Assembly (NCBI GenBank): GCA_002469975.1
Contig: DKMG01000107.1
Coordinates: forward strand, 1 to 9,956
Direction: 5' to 3'
DNA length: 9,956 bases
Origin: Proteobacteria bacterium UBA7420
GTDB taxonomy: Bacteria > Pseudomonadota > Gammaproteobacteria > Magnimaribacterales > D2472
The position numbers and the translations under genes were made by a program. The notes under the pieces are model-generated. The model worked only from the letters and a program-made list of their open reading frames with translations, had not been told where the DNA came from and did no database searches. Below are positions 1 through 6,951 of the stretch, in pieces. The first letter of the stretch is position 1, and each line of letters opens with the position of its first letter.

Positions 1-13
1 ATAGGAGAGATGA

Positions 14-364
14 ATGAGTTCAATAGAAGTAAAGAGTTTTAGTAGCGCAGAAGATGTAAATAATTCTTTTGACAATGCCTTGATAGAAGCGGTCAAAGTA
101 GGGGGGCAGAGAGTGGTCCGCTTGACGCTTCAGCCAGGTTGGCATTGGTCGCATAACGTCAAGCCGGTCGTTGGAACTGATAGTTGTCAAGCTGGACATC
201 TGGGTGTAATTATTTCAGGCACTGTGTGCTGCAAGCATGACGATGGCTCTGAGGTTAGTTATACAGCTGGTGATGCTTATGCCATTGAGCCAGGGCATGA
301 TGCATGGGTTGTTGGGGATGAGGTAGCAGTGGCATTTGAATTTGCTGGCATGTGGGGAGAATAG
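14..364 (+). CDS. Small single-domain cupin protein
   Basis: A 116-residue protein that is essentially one cupin beta-barrel. The first cupin motif region is seen in residues 42-70: a GWHWSHNVKP stretch, then H62-L-G-V, then ISG. The second follows around residues 82-97 (YTAGDAYAIEPGHDAW). H44, H47, H62 and H95 are candidate metal ligands. The start ATG at 14 is preceded by AGGAGA (3-8) at good spacing; an out-of-frame ATG at 10 is too close to that site. Cupins of this size without a second domain may be metal-dependent enzymes or small-molecule binding proteins, so the reaction cannot be named. There is no signal peptide, so it is probably cytoplasmic. The gene is closed by the strong terminator at 388-412 and so appears to be the last gene of its transcript; anything upstream lies outside the window. 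The fold is confident, the function is unknown. Confidence 0.85.
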   Translation: MSSIEVKSFSSAEDVNNSFDNALIEAVKVGGQRVVRLTLQPGWHWSHNVKPVVGTDSCQAGHLGVIISGTVCCKHDDGSEVSYTAGDAYAIEPGHDAWVVGDEVAVAFEFAGMWGE

Positions 365-387
365 TATCTAACCAATCATTTAACTAG

Positions 388-412
388 ACCCAGCTTTTGC
401 TGGGTTTTTTTT
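388..412 (+). terminator. Intrinsic terminator after the cupin gene
   Basis: A perfect 7-bp stem, ACCCAGC (388-394) with GCTGGGT (399-405), has a TTTT loop and runs straight into a tract of eight T (405-412). It lies 24 nt after the cupin stop codon and before the next gene on the same strand, so it should separate the two transcripts. Confidence 0.93.
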
Positions 413-444
413 GCCTAGGATATATACGAAGCAAAAGAAATCAG

Positions 445-478
445 TATAATTGACAACGTTATCAAGACTGCTAAAAAG
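445..478 (+). promoter_or_regulatory. Candidate sigma70 promoter(s) for the 80-residue protein gene
   Basis: Two overlapping candidates are seen. One is a perfect TATAAT at 445-450, whose -35 region (about 421-427) matches poorly. The other is a perfect TTGACA at 450-455 followed after 16 bp by TAAAAA (472-477), a 4-of-6 match to the -10 consensus, giving a start near 485. Either places a promoter between the upstream terminator and the ATG at 496. The choice between them is not resolved. Confidence 0.45.
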
Positions 479-495
479 GTATTTAAGGAAAAAAA

Positions 496-738
496 ATGAC
501 AAAAGAAGAGCTTGTAGAATTATTCTCAAATTTACACCCAGAAGACTCAACTGGCCAGATGATTGGCGAAGTCCATCTTGCAGATGGGCGAGTGATGAAA
601 ACAGATTCATTGAGAGTGGACATGGATGGTGGGAGAATTATTATTTCTGAAAAACATTCTTCAATGCATGAGGCAACGAAAAAGAATTGGATTCAAGAAC
701 TCATTTTTTATAGAAATAAAAAACGTCGCTCAGCATAA
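496..738 (+). CDS. Hypothetical 80-residue protein
   Basis: I do not recognise this protein. The start at ATG 496 is well supported by AAGGA at 485-489, six nt upstream. The N-terminal part (MTKEELVELFSNL) looks helical. The middle (about residues 20-52) reads as alternating short beta-strands with Gly/Asp turns (GEVHLADGRVMKTD, then MDGGRIIISE). The C-terminal part is basic and helical and ends in KKRRSA. There are no cysteines, no membrane segment and no signal peptide. The charged, beta-rich core and basic tail would fit a small nucleic-acid or protein-binding protein, but that is only an impression. It stands alone between a terminator and the dioxygenase gene, with its own promoter candidates. 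Good ribosome-binding-site spacing and a continuous reading frame argue that it is real. Confidence 0.7.
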   Translation: MTKEELVELFSNLHPEDSTGQMIGEVHLADGRVMKTDSLRVDMDGGRIIISEKHSSMHEATKKNWIQELIFYRNKKRRSA

Positions 739-791
739 ACCTCTTCATAACATCTTCCTATTTCTGGTTGATGTAACCTCTAATTAAATTC

Positions 792-819
792 TTGCCTTTT
801 TACCTACAAGGTTGATAAT
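792..819 (+). promoter_or_regulatory. Candidate promoter for the dioxygenase-ABC-putA operon
   Basis: TTGCCT (792-797, 4 of 6 to the -35 consensus) and GATAAT (814-819, 5 of 6 to the -10) are separated by 16 bp. Transcription would begin around 826, practically at the ATG at 828, so this promoter would give a leaderless or nearly leaderless message. It is a weak prediction from consensus matching alone. Confidence 0.4.
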
Positions 820-827
820 TCTTGGGT

Positions 828-1721
828 ATGTCAAAAAAAATATTACTCCCAGAAAACTGGAGCCTAAAAAAAATAGGCGGCTCATTGGGAAGCGAGCTAA
901 CCGGGCTATCTATCAGGACTCTAAAAAAAAATGAAATTGCTATAATCAAGAGGCTTCTTGCTGAGCATTTAGTTCTATTCCTGCCTGATCAATCTCCAAC
1001 TATTGATGAGCATGTGGCTTTTGGAAAGAAGTTCGGTAAATTAGAAGGCCATCCAAACATTGCTAATCCTAACGTGAAACATCCTAAGATTTTTGAGCTA
1101 GCTGCCTCCAGTGGTGGAGTGGCAGATGAATGGCACACAGACATGACCTTCTTAAAGTCACCGCCTTTGATGTCTATTTTGCACATGGTCAAGTGCCCAG
1201 AAGTTGGTGGAGATACCATGTGGACTAACCTATCGAAAGCTTTCGCTGCTTTATCCAAGCCCATACAGGATCTTTGCAAGGGATTATCTGCTTTGCATGA
1301 TGCAGCCCCTCATTTTCGCCCTGAGCAACAGATGATTCATCCCGTGGTGCGCAAGCACCCAGATGGCAAGGGAGATGCACTCTATGTAAATGAGCATTTC
1401 ACCAGAAGAATTGTAGAGATGAGCATTGAAGAGAGCGATACACTCCTGTCTTTTTTAACAAATTGGGTCAAAAAATCAGATTTTACAGTTCGCTATAAAT
1501 GGAAGGAAGGAACCTTAGCACTTTGGGATAATCGTTGCACTCAGCATTTTGTCTTGAATGATTTTATTGGTGAGAGAGTGATTCAGAGAGTCACTATTAT
1601 GGGCGATCTGATCCAGCCAGTTAAAAAATTACCTTACAAGCCCTGGACTCATAACGGTCGATTTACTGCCTCCAGTCGATATGACTTTCCTTTGTATGAA
1701 TACTTCAACAAGCAAAAGTGA
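828..1721 (+). CDS. TauD/TfdA-family Fe(II)/2-oxoglutarate-dependent dioxygenase
   Basis: Counting from ATG 828 this is a 297-residue protein, the usual size for the family. In TTG-start numbering (822, two residues longer) the iron-binding HxD is H105-T-D107 in DEWHTDMTF, and the distal histidine is H242 in WDNRCTQH. R256 in ERVIQR is the expected 2-oxoglutarate carboxylate-binding arginine. GGDTMW at 129-134 and HPVVRKHP with ALYVN at 173-190 are further family landmarks. It should couple 2-oxoglutarate decarboxylation to oxidation of an organic substrate in the cytoplasm. Relatives act on taurine, chlorophenoxyacids, alkyl sulfates and others, so the substrate cannot be read from sequence. 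ATG 828 is preferred by residue context; TTG 822 is possible because AAGG (808-811) sits 10 nt before it. It is the first gene of a tight run, ending 8 nt before the ABC ATPase start. Confidence 0.9.
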   Translation: MSKKILLPENWSLKKIGGSLGSELTGLSIRTLKKNEIAIIKRLLAEHLVLFLPDQSPTIDEHVAFGKKFGKLEGHPNIANPNVKHPKIFELAASSGGVADEWHTDMTFLKSPPLMSILHMVKCPEVGGDTMWTNLSKAFAALSKPIQDLCKGLSALHDAAPHFRPEQQMIHPVVRKHPDGKGDALYVNEHFTRRIVEMSIEESDTLLSFLTNWVKKSDFTVRYKWKEGTLALWDNRCTQHFVLNDFIGERVIQRVTIMGDLIQPVKKLPYKPWTHNGRFTASSRYDFPLYEYFNKQK

Positions 1722-1729
1722 GATAAGAC

Positions 1730-2494
1730 ATTAATATTATCTCAGCACAAGGCCTTGTAAAAACCTATCCTCATTCTGAGCATAAGAATCAATTTTTTAA
1801 TGCTGTTGATGGCATTAGCTTTGAGATTCAAGCAGGAGAAATATATGGATTGTTAGGTCCTAACGGAGCAGGCAAAACCTCAACCCTTGAGATGCTTGAA
1901 GGTCTTAATGATATTGATGGAGGAGTAGCATCTATTGATGGCTTAGATGTGAGTAAAGATACACATCAAGTTAAAAAAATTATTGGGGTTCAATTGCAGG
2001 CCAATGAATATTTTGATCGAATGAGTCTCTCAGAATTACTCCTGTTGTTTGGCAAGCTTTATGCTCAAGATTCCAATCCTCTGGAGCTTCTAACAAGAGT
2101 GAACTTGGAAGATAAAGCTTCTGCAAAACCAGCGGCATTATCCGGTGGACAGAAACAGCGATTCTCTATTGCTTGTGCCTTGGTAAACAACCCAAAGGTC
2201 CTTTTCTTGGATGAGCCCACAACAGGTCTTGATCCCCAGGCTAAACGCAATCTTTGGCAGCTGGTTAAAGACTTGAACAGCTCGGGAATGACTATCGTGC
2301 TCACCACACACAACATGGAAGAGGCTGAGTATCTCTGCGACCGAATCGCCATTATGGATCAAGGGAAGATTATCGCCGAGAATACACCTCAGAATCTAAT
2401 CTTGGAGCATGCTGCCGAGCCCCCAAAAGCTAAATTACATGGGAATATTGAAGATGTGTTTCTCGCTTTAACTGGCCATGCGCTGAGAGACTAG
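1730..2494 (+). CDS. ABC transporter ATP-binding protein (ABC-2 exporter type), AUU start
   Basis: This is the cytoplasmic ATPase subunit of an ABC exporter, 254 residues when started at ATT 1730. It contains Walker A (GPNGAGKTS, 43-51), a Q-loop at Q88/Q90, the signature LSGGQ (137-141), Walker B (VLFLDE, 157-162), the D-loop GLDP and the switch histidine H194 in TTHNMEEAE. All catalytic elements are intact. The first ATG/GTG/TTG-type codon in frame is TTG 1850, which would delete the first beta-strands and leave Walker A at residue 3. The frame is open upstream to a stop at 1724-1726 and encodes a normal ABC N-terminus (SAQGLVKTYP, then VDGISFEIQAGEIYG). The only near-start codons there are ATT 1730, ATT 1736 and ATC 1739. 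GAGA at 1720-1723 lies 6 nt before ATT 1730, so that start is chosen. The permease gene abuts its stop. Confidence 0.88.
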   Translation: MNIISAQGLVKTYPHSEHKNQFFNAVDGISFEIQAGEIYGLLGPNGAGKTSTLEMLEGLNDIDGGVASIDGLDVSKDTHQVKKIIGVQLQANEYFDRMSLSELLLLFGKLYAQDSNPLELLTRVNLEDKASAKPAALSGGQKQRFSIACALVNNPKVLFLDEPTTGLDPQAKRNLWQLVKDLNSSGMTIVLTTHNMEEAEYLCDRIAIMDQGKIIAENTPQNLILEHAAEPPKAKLHGNIEDVFLALTGHALRD

Positions 2495-3583
2495 ATGTTT
2501 ACCTCCTTACAGCTCCATCTCGCAAAAGTTTTTTTAAAGATATTTTTAAGGGACAGACAATCCATTGTTTTTACTTTGCTATTTCCTTTAATCTTTACTG
2601 GAGTGTTTTTATTTTCTAGTGGCGAGCCAGACCCAATCAAGCTGGGGCTGATCAATCAGTCTCAAAGCACAATTGCTGCTGATTTTTCAGATTTAGTTAT
2701 TGATGAGCCTCTCTTTGAAATTACACAGGGAGATCTACAGAGCCTTAGGCAAGAATTAATCAACGGCGATCAAACAGCGCTCATCTTGATCCCTACTAAT
2801 TTTAAGCAAGAAGAAGATAGCACTCAGATTACTTTGTTACTTGATGCGTCTCAGGTGAGACAAGCAGGAGCCATTGAGGAAACATTAAATAGATCTCTGA
2901 TATCGATTGAAAGAGAAATTAGGGGCATAGAGCCCATGTTTAATTTAGAGGTGGAGGACGTGCAAGCTCGACCACAGCGTTATATAGATTTTTTGCTTCC
3001 AGGTATTTTGGCATACATGCTAATGAATCTTTGCATCGCTGGAAGTGGGTTTAATGTTGTTGAGTATCGAAGAAGAGGGATTTTAAAAAGGCTTTTTGTT
3101 ACACCCATTCAAGCAAAAGATTTTATAGTCGCAATTATTATCTCTAGAATGGTAATTATCCTTACTCAAATTTCCGTTATTCTTGGGTTAGCCCTTACGC
3201 TTCTGGATATTAGGATTGCAGGTAGCCTTGCTTCACTCTATGGCATGGTGATCATTGGTACTTTTATTTTTTTATGTATAGGATTTTTCTTGGGCAGCCT
3301 TGCCAAGACACAAGAAGCTATTCGGCCCATTGTTGCTTTGACCACTTTCCCTCAATTAATCTTATCGGGTGTCTTTTTTCCCATTAGTGCATTGCATGAG
3401 TTACTTCAGCCCATTGCTCATGCACTGCCGTTAAGCGTAATAGTTTCAGGTCTGCGTGGCATATCTAACGATGGAGCGTCATTGCTAAGCTTTAATCTAA
3501 CCACAATTGGTATTTTGATTTGGATGGCGATCAGCTTTTTTATAGCGACTAAATACTTTGTTTGGAAAGAGGTTGCTAACTAA
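2495..3583 (+). CDS. ABC-2 type transporter permease
   Basis: A 362-residue membrane subunit partnering the ATPase encoded just upstream; the ATG follows its TAG stop with no gap, which implies translational coupling. Architecture: a transmembrane helix at about 24-42, a large non-cytoplasmic domain of roughly 120 residues (45-163), then five hydrophobic segments at about 165-187, 208-236, 243-269, 278-300 and 332-354. The cytoplasmic coupling element YRRRGILKRLFVTPI (191-205) matches the ABC-2 pattern of a basic/Gly turn followed by L-x-VTPI. ABC-2 permeases with one long extracytoplasmic loop after the first helix are exporters for drugs, lipids, polysaccharides or small metabolites. The substrate is not evident here. 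Absence of a periplasmic binding protein gene also points to export rather than uptake. PutA follows after a gap of under 21 nt. Confidence 0.9.
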   Translation: MFTSLQLHLAKVFLKIFLRDRQSIVFTLLFPLIFTGVFLFSSGEPDPIKLGLINQSQSTIAADFSDLVIDEPLFEITQGDLQSLRQELINGDQTALILIPTNFKQEEDSTQITLLLDASQVRQAGAIEETLNRSLISIEREIRGIEPMFNLEVEDVQARPQRYIDFLLPGILAYMLMNLCIAGSGFNVVEYRRRGILKRLFVTPIQAKDFIVAIIISRMVIILTQISVILGLALTLLDIRIAGSLASLYGMVIIGTFIFLCIGFFLGSLAKTQEAIRPIVALTTFPQLILSGVFFPISALHELLQPIAHALPLSVIVSGLRGISNDGASLLSFNLTTIGILIWMAISFFIATKYFVWKEVAN

Positions 3584-3603
3584 ACAGGTGATAACATATC
3601 TTG

Positions 3604-6600
3604 ATGAGTTTTAGCAGTAAAAACAAGTTCCAAAATGAAGAGGAGATAGCAAGATTTTTGCTCTCCCAAGCAGCATTTCTCCAAGAGCCCTCCATTGCTC
3701 AAAACACAGAAACCCTCATTCAATTATGCAGAGCCAATAAAAAAAAACGCACCAAGCTCGATGTTTTCATGGAAGAGTACGGGCTATCTAACTCTGAAGG
3801 CATTGCATTAATGTGTTTGGCAGAGTCGCTCATGCGAATTCCCGATAATACTACTAGAGATAGTTTAATTAATGAAAAGCTTACCTCAGCAAGCTGGGCG
3901 GAACATCTAGGAAGAGCTGAAAGTTTTCTAGTAAATTCAGCCACATGGGGTTTAGAATTTTCTAAGAAGTTCTTGCAAACCTCTTCGAATCCAAAGAATT
4001 ACTGGCTGATTTTATTGGGCAAGAAAATTGGCGAAACTTCTATCAGAGAAGCTGTGCAAATGGCCATGCAAATTCTTAGTAAAGAGTTTGTGTGTGCTCA
4101 AGATATCAAGGACTTAGAGAGCTCTTCTTGGTTAAAGTCTCACCGATGTTCATTTGACATGTTGGGCGAAGCTTCAAGAAATCAATCTCAATCAGATAGC
4201 TACTTTGGATCCTATCTTGAGGCCATTCACTCCATAGCTCATATTAATAGTGCTCACAATCTTTCAAACGGCATTTCAATTAAACTCTCTGCTCTTTATT
4301 CGAAATATGATGCTTTGCATTCGAGAGAGGTTAAAGCTTTTCTATTGCCAAAAGTCAGGGATCTCATCCTTGAGGCTACTGCAAAAGATGTTCCAGTGAC
4401 AATTGATGCAGAAGAGCAAGATCGACTATCATTGAGCCTTTCACTCATAGAAGACCTAGCCTTAGATCCTTTGTTGAAATCGTGGCCAAAACTGGGTTTG
4501 GCTGTCCAGGCTTATGGCAAAAGATCACTGCAAGTCATCGAGCGTCTTGAGCAGTTAACTCAGCAAAGAGAAAAGATGCATGTCCGGCTTGTAAAGGGAG
4601 CCTACTGGGACTACGAAATTAAAAATGCCCAAGTCAAAGGATTGGACGGCTACCCTGTTTTTACTGATAAAAAGCTCACAGACATCAACTACTTGGTTAC
4701 AGCAAAGCATTTAATTGATGCGCCAAATCTTCAGTCATGTTTTGCCACTCATAACGCTCATACAATTGCAGCCATCATGAGCTTGGCAGCAAATCAGCCT
4801 GAACAGATAGAATTTCAACGGCTCTACGGAATGGGAGAGTTGCTTTACTCTGCCTGTGATGAGACCTTTAATAATTTTAGTCAGACCAGCATCTATTGCC
4901 CCATTGGCAAACACAAGGAACTGTTGCCTTATTTGGTCCGAAGATTGCTGGAGAATGGAGCGAACAGCTCATTCATTAATCAATACCTAAGCACCAAGAT
5001 TCCAGCAAGTCAGCTAGCCCTAAATCCTGCTCATTCTATTAAGGAGAAGCTTGATCAGGAGCGTCTTTCCAATATTCCATTGCCTGCAGAGCTATATTTA
5101 CCAAGAATTAATTCCAAGGGTTTAGATTTAAGCGAACCTGAGTGTCTTGATAGTGTTAGCGGTCATGTAGGGCTTTTATCCCAAGAGGGCATTCATGCTT
5201 CTTCTATTAGCTCGCTAGAGCTCCAGAGATTCGAGAGCCAACAGGTAGCTTCGATCGTCAATCAATCGTCTATTGGCACAGTAGAATTCTCTAGCGCTGC
5301 AGAAATCACTAATCTCAACATCAGGGTATCTTCAGACTGGCGTGCTACCCCATTAGAGAAACGAGCCTTGCTATTAAATCAAGTGGCTAATTCCATTGAG
5401 GGTCAATCAACAACATTTATTGATCTACTGATGCATGAGGCTGGAAAAACTATTCAAGATGCCCATGATGAAATTAGAGAGGCTATTGATTTCTTAAGAT
5501 ATTATGCCGAGCAATCACAGAGCTTAATCGCTGATACAAAACAACTAGGTCCAACAGGCGAAGACAACATACTGGAATATTGCCCAAAAGGCGTTGTGGC
5601 ATGCGTTAGCCCATGGAACTTTCCACTTGCTATCACCTTAGGGCAAATTGCAGCAGCTCTAGTTACTGGCAATACCGTGATTGCCAAGCCTTCTGAGCAT
5701 GCATCCTTAGTGGCTTATCATGCACTCAGTTTATTTTTTCAAGCAGGATTGCCTCAAGACGCTTTGCATGTATTGCTGGGAGGCAGTGAGGTTGGTAATG
5801 CAATCCTTTCTTCGCAAGCTCTTGATTTAGTTGTCTTCACAGGCTCACTGAAGACCGCAAAAAATATTCATATAACCCTTGCCGCGAAACCAGGCAAGAT
5901 TATTCCTTTGATCGCTGAAACAGGGGGGTTAAATTCTATGGTAGTAGACTCCAGCGCTCTAATAGAGCGTGCATGCGATGACATTGTGCGATCTGCTTTT
6001 AACTCGGCAGGCCAGAGGTGTTCAGCATTAAGGTTGTTACTAGTCCATGAAAAAATTTATGATGAATTAATCACCATGCTTAAAGGCATGATGGATGAAA
6101 TGATCATTGGCAATCCAGAGAATTTTAGCGTGGACATGGGTCCCATCATTACCTTTGAGGCTGCTCAGAAGCTTTATGATTATCTGGACACATTTAATTC
6201 ATCTGGACTTTTAATCTATCAATCCAAGCTTCCAAGCGCCTTGAATAAGCAATGGATACCTCCCACTCTTATTGAGATTGCCTCACTGGAGGGACTCACT
6301 GAAGAGCAGTTTGGTCCTATCTTGCATATTATGAAGTTTACTGAGTCTACGCTAGACAATGATTTATTAGATATTGATTCTAAGGGCTATGCTTTAACTT
6401 TTGGAATTCATACTAGGATAGATGCAAGGGCTATTCACGCTGCGAGCCTTGTTTCAGCAGGGAATACTTATATTAATAGAGATATCGTTGGTGCGGTCGT
6501 CGAAACTCAACCCTTTGGGGGCAAAAACCTTTCTGGTACCGGTCTAAAAGCAGGGGGCCCAAACTACCTCATTCAATTCGTAGACGAAAGAACTATATCA

Positions 6601-6666
6601 ATCAATACAGTGGCCATTGGAGGAAACGCTGCTTTGCTCAACCAGGCCAGTGAAGATGCTCACTAA
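3604..6666 (+). CDS. putA: Bifunctional proline dehydrogenase / P5C dehydrogenase (short PutA)
   Basis: This enzyme oxidises proline to glutamate in two steps, FAD-dependent proline dehydrogenase then NAD-dependent pyrroline-5-carboxylate dehydrogenase. Numbering is from TTG 3601. The N-terminal PutA helical region has LMRIPDNTTRD. The proline dehydrogenase barrel shows K228 in SIKLSAL, TIDAEEQDR (267-275), VRLVKGAYW (328-336), THNAHT, and R447/R448/E451 in RRLLENGAN. The aldehyde dehydrogenase half shows SPWNFP (670-675), K696, FTGS (746-749), general-base E773 in AETGG, nucleophile C807 in AGQRCSALR (34 residues apart, as in the family), EEQFGP and PFGGKNLSGTG. At about 1,020 residues it is a short PutA. 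It lacks the N-terminal ribbon-helix-helix domain and long C-terminal extension of the roughly 1,300-residue enterobacterial form, so it should not be its own repressor. AGGTGA (3586-3591) suits TTG 3601 or ATG 3604. Confidence 0.97.
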   Translation: MSFSSKNKFQNEEEIARFLLSQAAFLQEPSIAQNTETLIQLCRANKKKRTKLDVFMEEYGLSNSEGIALMCLAESLMRIPDNTTRDSLINEKLTSASWAEHLGRAESFLVNSATWGLEFSKKFLQTSSNPKNYWLILLGKKIGETSIREAVQMAMQILSKEFVCAQDIKDLESSSWLKSHRCSFDMLGEASRNQSQSDSYFGSYLEAIHSIAHINSAHNLSNGISIKLSALYSKYDALHSREVKAFLLPKVRDLILEATAKDVPVTIDAEEQDRLSLSLSLIEDLALDPLLKSWPKLGLAVQAYGKRSLQVIERLEQLTQQREKMHVRLVKGAYWDYEIKNAQVKGLDGYPVFTDKKLTDINYLVTAKHLIDAPNLQSCFATHNAHTIAAIMSLAANQPEQIEFQRLYGMGELLYSACDETFNNFSQTSIYCPIGKHKELLPYLVRRLLENGANSSFINQYLSTKIPASQLALNPAHSIKEKLDQERLSNIPLPAELYLPRINSKGLDLSEPECLDSVSGHVGLLSQEGIHASSISSLELQRFESQQVASIVNQSSIGTVEFSSAAEITNLNIRVSSDWRATPLEKRALLLNQVANSIEGQSTTFIDLLMHEAGKTIQDAHDEIREAIDFLRYYAEQSQSLIADTKQLGPTGEDNILEYCPKGVVACVSPWNFPLAITLGQIAAALVTGNTVIAKPSEHASLVAYHALSLFFQAGLPQDALHVLLGGSEVGNAILSSQALDLVVFTGSLKTAKNIHITLAAKPGKIIPLIAETGGLNSMVVDSSALIERACDDIVRSAFNSAGQRCSALRLLLVHEKIYDELITMLKGMMDEMIIGNPENFSVDMGPIITFEAAQKLYDYLDTFNSSGLLIYQSKLPSALNKQWIPPTLIEIASLEGLTEEQFGPILHIMKFTESTLDNDLLDIDSKGYALTFGIHTRIDARAIHAASLVSAGNTYINRDIVGAVVETQPFGGKNLSGTGLKAGGPNYLIQFVDERTISINTVAIGGNAALLNQASEDAH

Positions 6667-6696
6667 TCTCATGATCTCCTCAAGCCTTATATCTAA

Positions 6697-6702
6697 TATA
6701 AT
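6697..6702 (+). promoter_or_regulatory. Consensus -10 box implying a leaderless transcript
   Basis: A perfect TATAAT ends 6 nt before the ATG at 6709. A start seven nt after the box falls on the A of that ATG, and no Shine-Dalgarno-like sequence lies in the intervening ATAGAAAT. The -35 region (about 6672-6679) is a poor match, so the promoter is inferred from the -10 alone. Confidence 0.5.
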
Positions 6703-6708
6703 AGAAAT

Positions 6709-6951
6709 ATGAATGAATCAGATACCTCCAGGATCATAGAGATGGCGTGGGAAGACAGAACGCCTTTTGATGCGATTGAAGTGCAATTTGGTCTAAACGA
6801 ACAAGCTGTTAAAGAGCTCATGAGAGACAATTTAAAGAGATCTTCTTACCAACTTTGGCGCAAAAGAGTCACTGGCAGGGCCACCAAACATCTTGCAAAA
6901 AGAAGCTTCTCTGTGGGACGACACCAGTCTTATGATCAAAATAAGCATTAA
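6709..6951 (+). CDS. TIGR03643/DUF2805-like small conserved protein
   Basis: An 80-residue basic protein recognised by its run from IIEMAWEDRTPFDAIE through the Gln/Phe-Gly-Leu stretch to the LKRSSYQLWRKRVTGR segment. These are hallmarks of the small conserved family TIGR03643 (DUF2805), whose molecular role is not established. The order of helices around FDAIEVQFGLNEQAVKELMR resembles a helix-turn-helix, so nucleic-acid binding is a reasonable guess; the family is often reported near cryptochrome/photolyase-like genes, but none lies in this window. The last 20 residues (KRSFSVGRHQSYDQNKH) look disordered. The start lacks a ribosome-binding site and sits immediately after a consensus -10 box. 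Its TAA stop is directly followed by the stop of the convergent ATP-grasp gene, giving TAATTA at 6949-6954. Confidence 0.82.
   Translation: MNESDTSRIIEMAWEDRTPFDAIEVQFGLNEQAVKELMRDNLKRSSYQLWRKRVTGRATKHLAKRSFSVGRHQSYDQNKH

Noticed and set aside
450..650. An open frame of 66 codons overlapping the 80-residue gene on the same strand
   Set aside because: It is in another frame, lacks a ribosome-binding site and gives a low-quality protein; the 496 frame has a proper Shine-Dalgarno and a coherent sequence.
1850..2494. ABC ATPase as an N-terminally truncated pseudogene starting at TTG 1850
   Set aside because: The missing N-terminus is fully encoded upstream in the same frame with no stop after 1726, and all ATPase motifs are intact, so a non-standard start is more likely than decay.
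822..6666. The dioxygenase/ABC/PutA cluster as a defence island or natural-product cluster
   Set aside because: No nuclease, helicase, carrier protein or large synthetase is present; the genes are ordinary metabolic and transport families.
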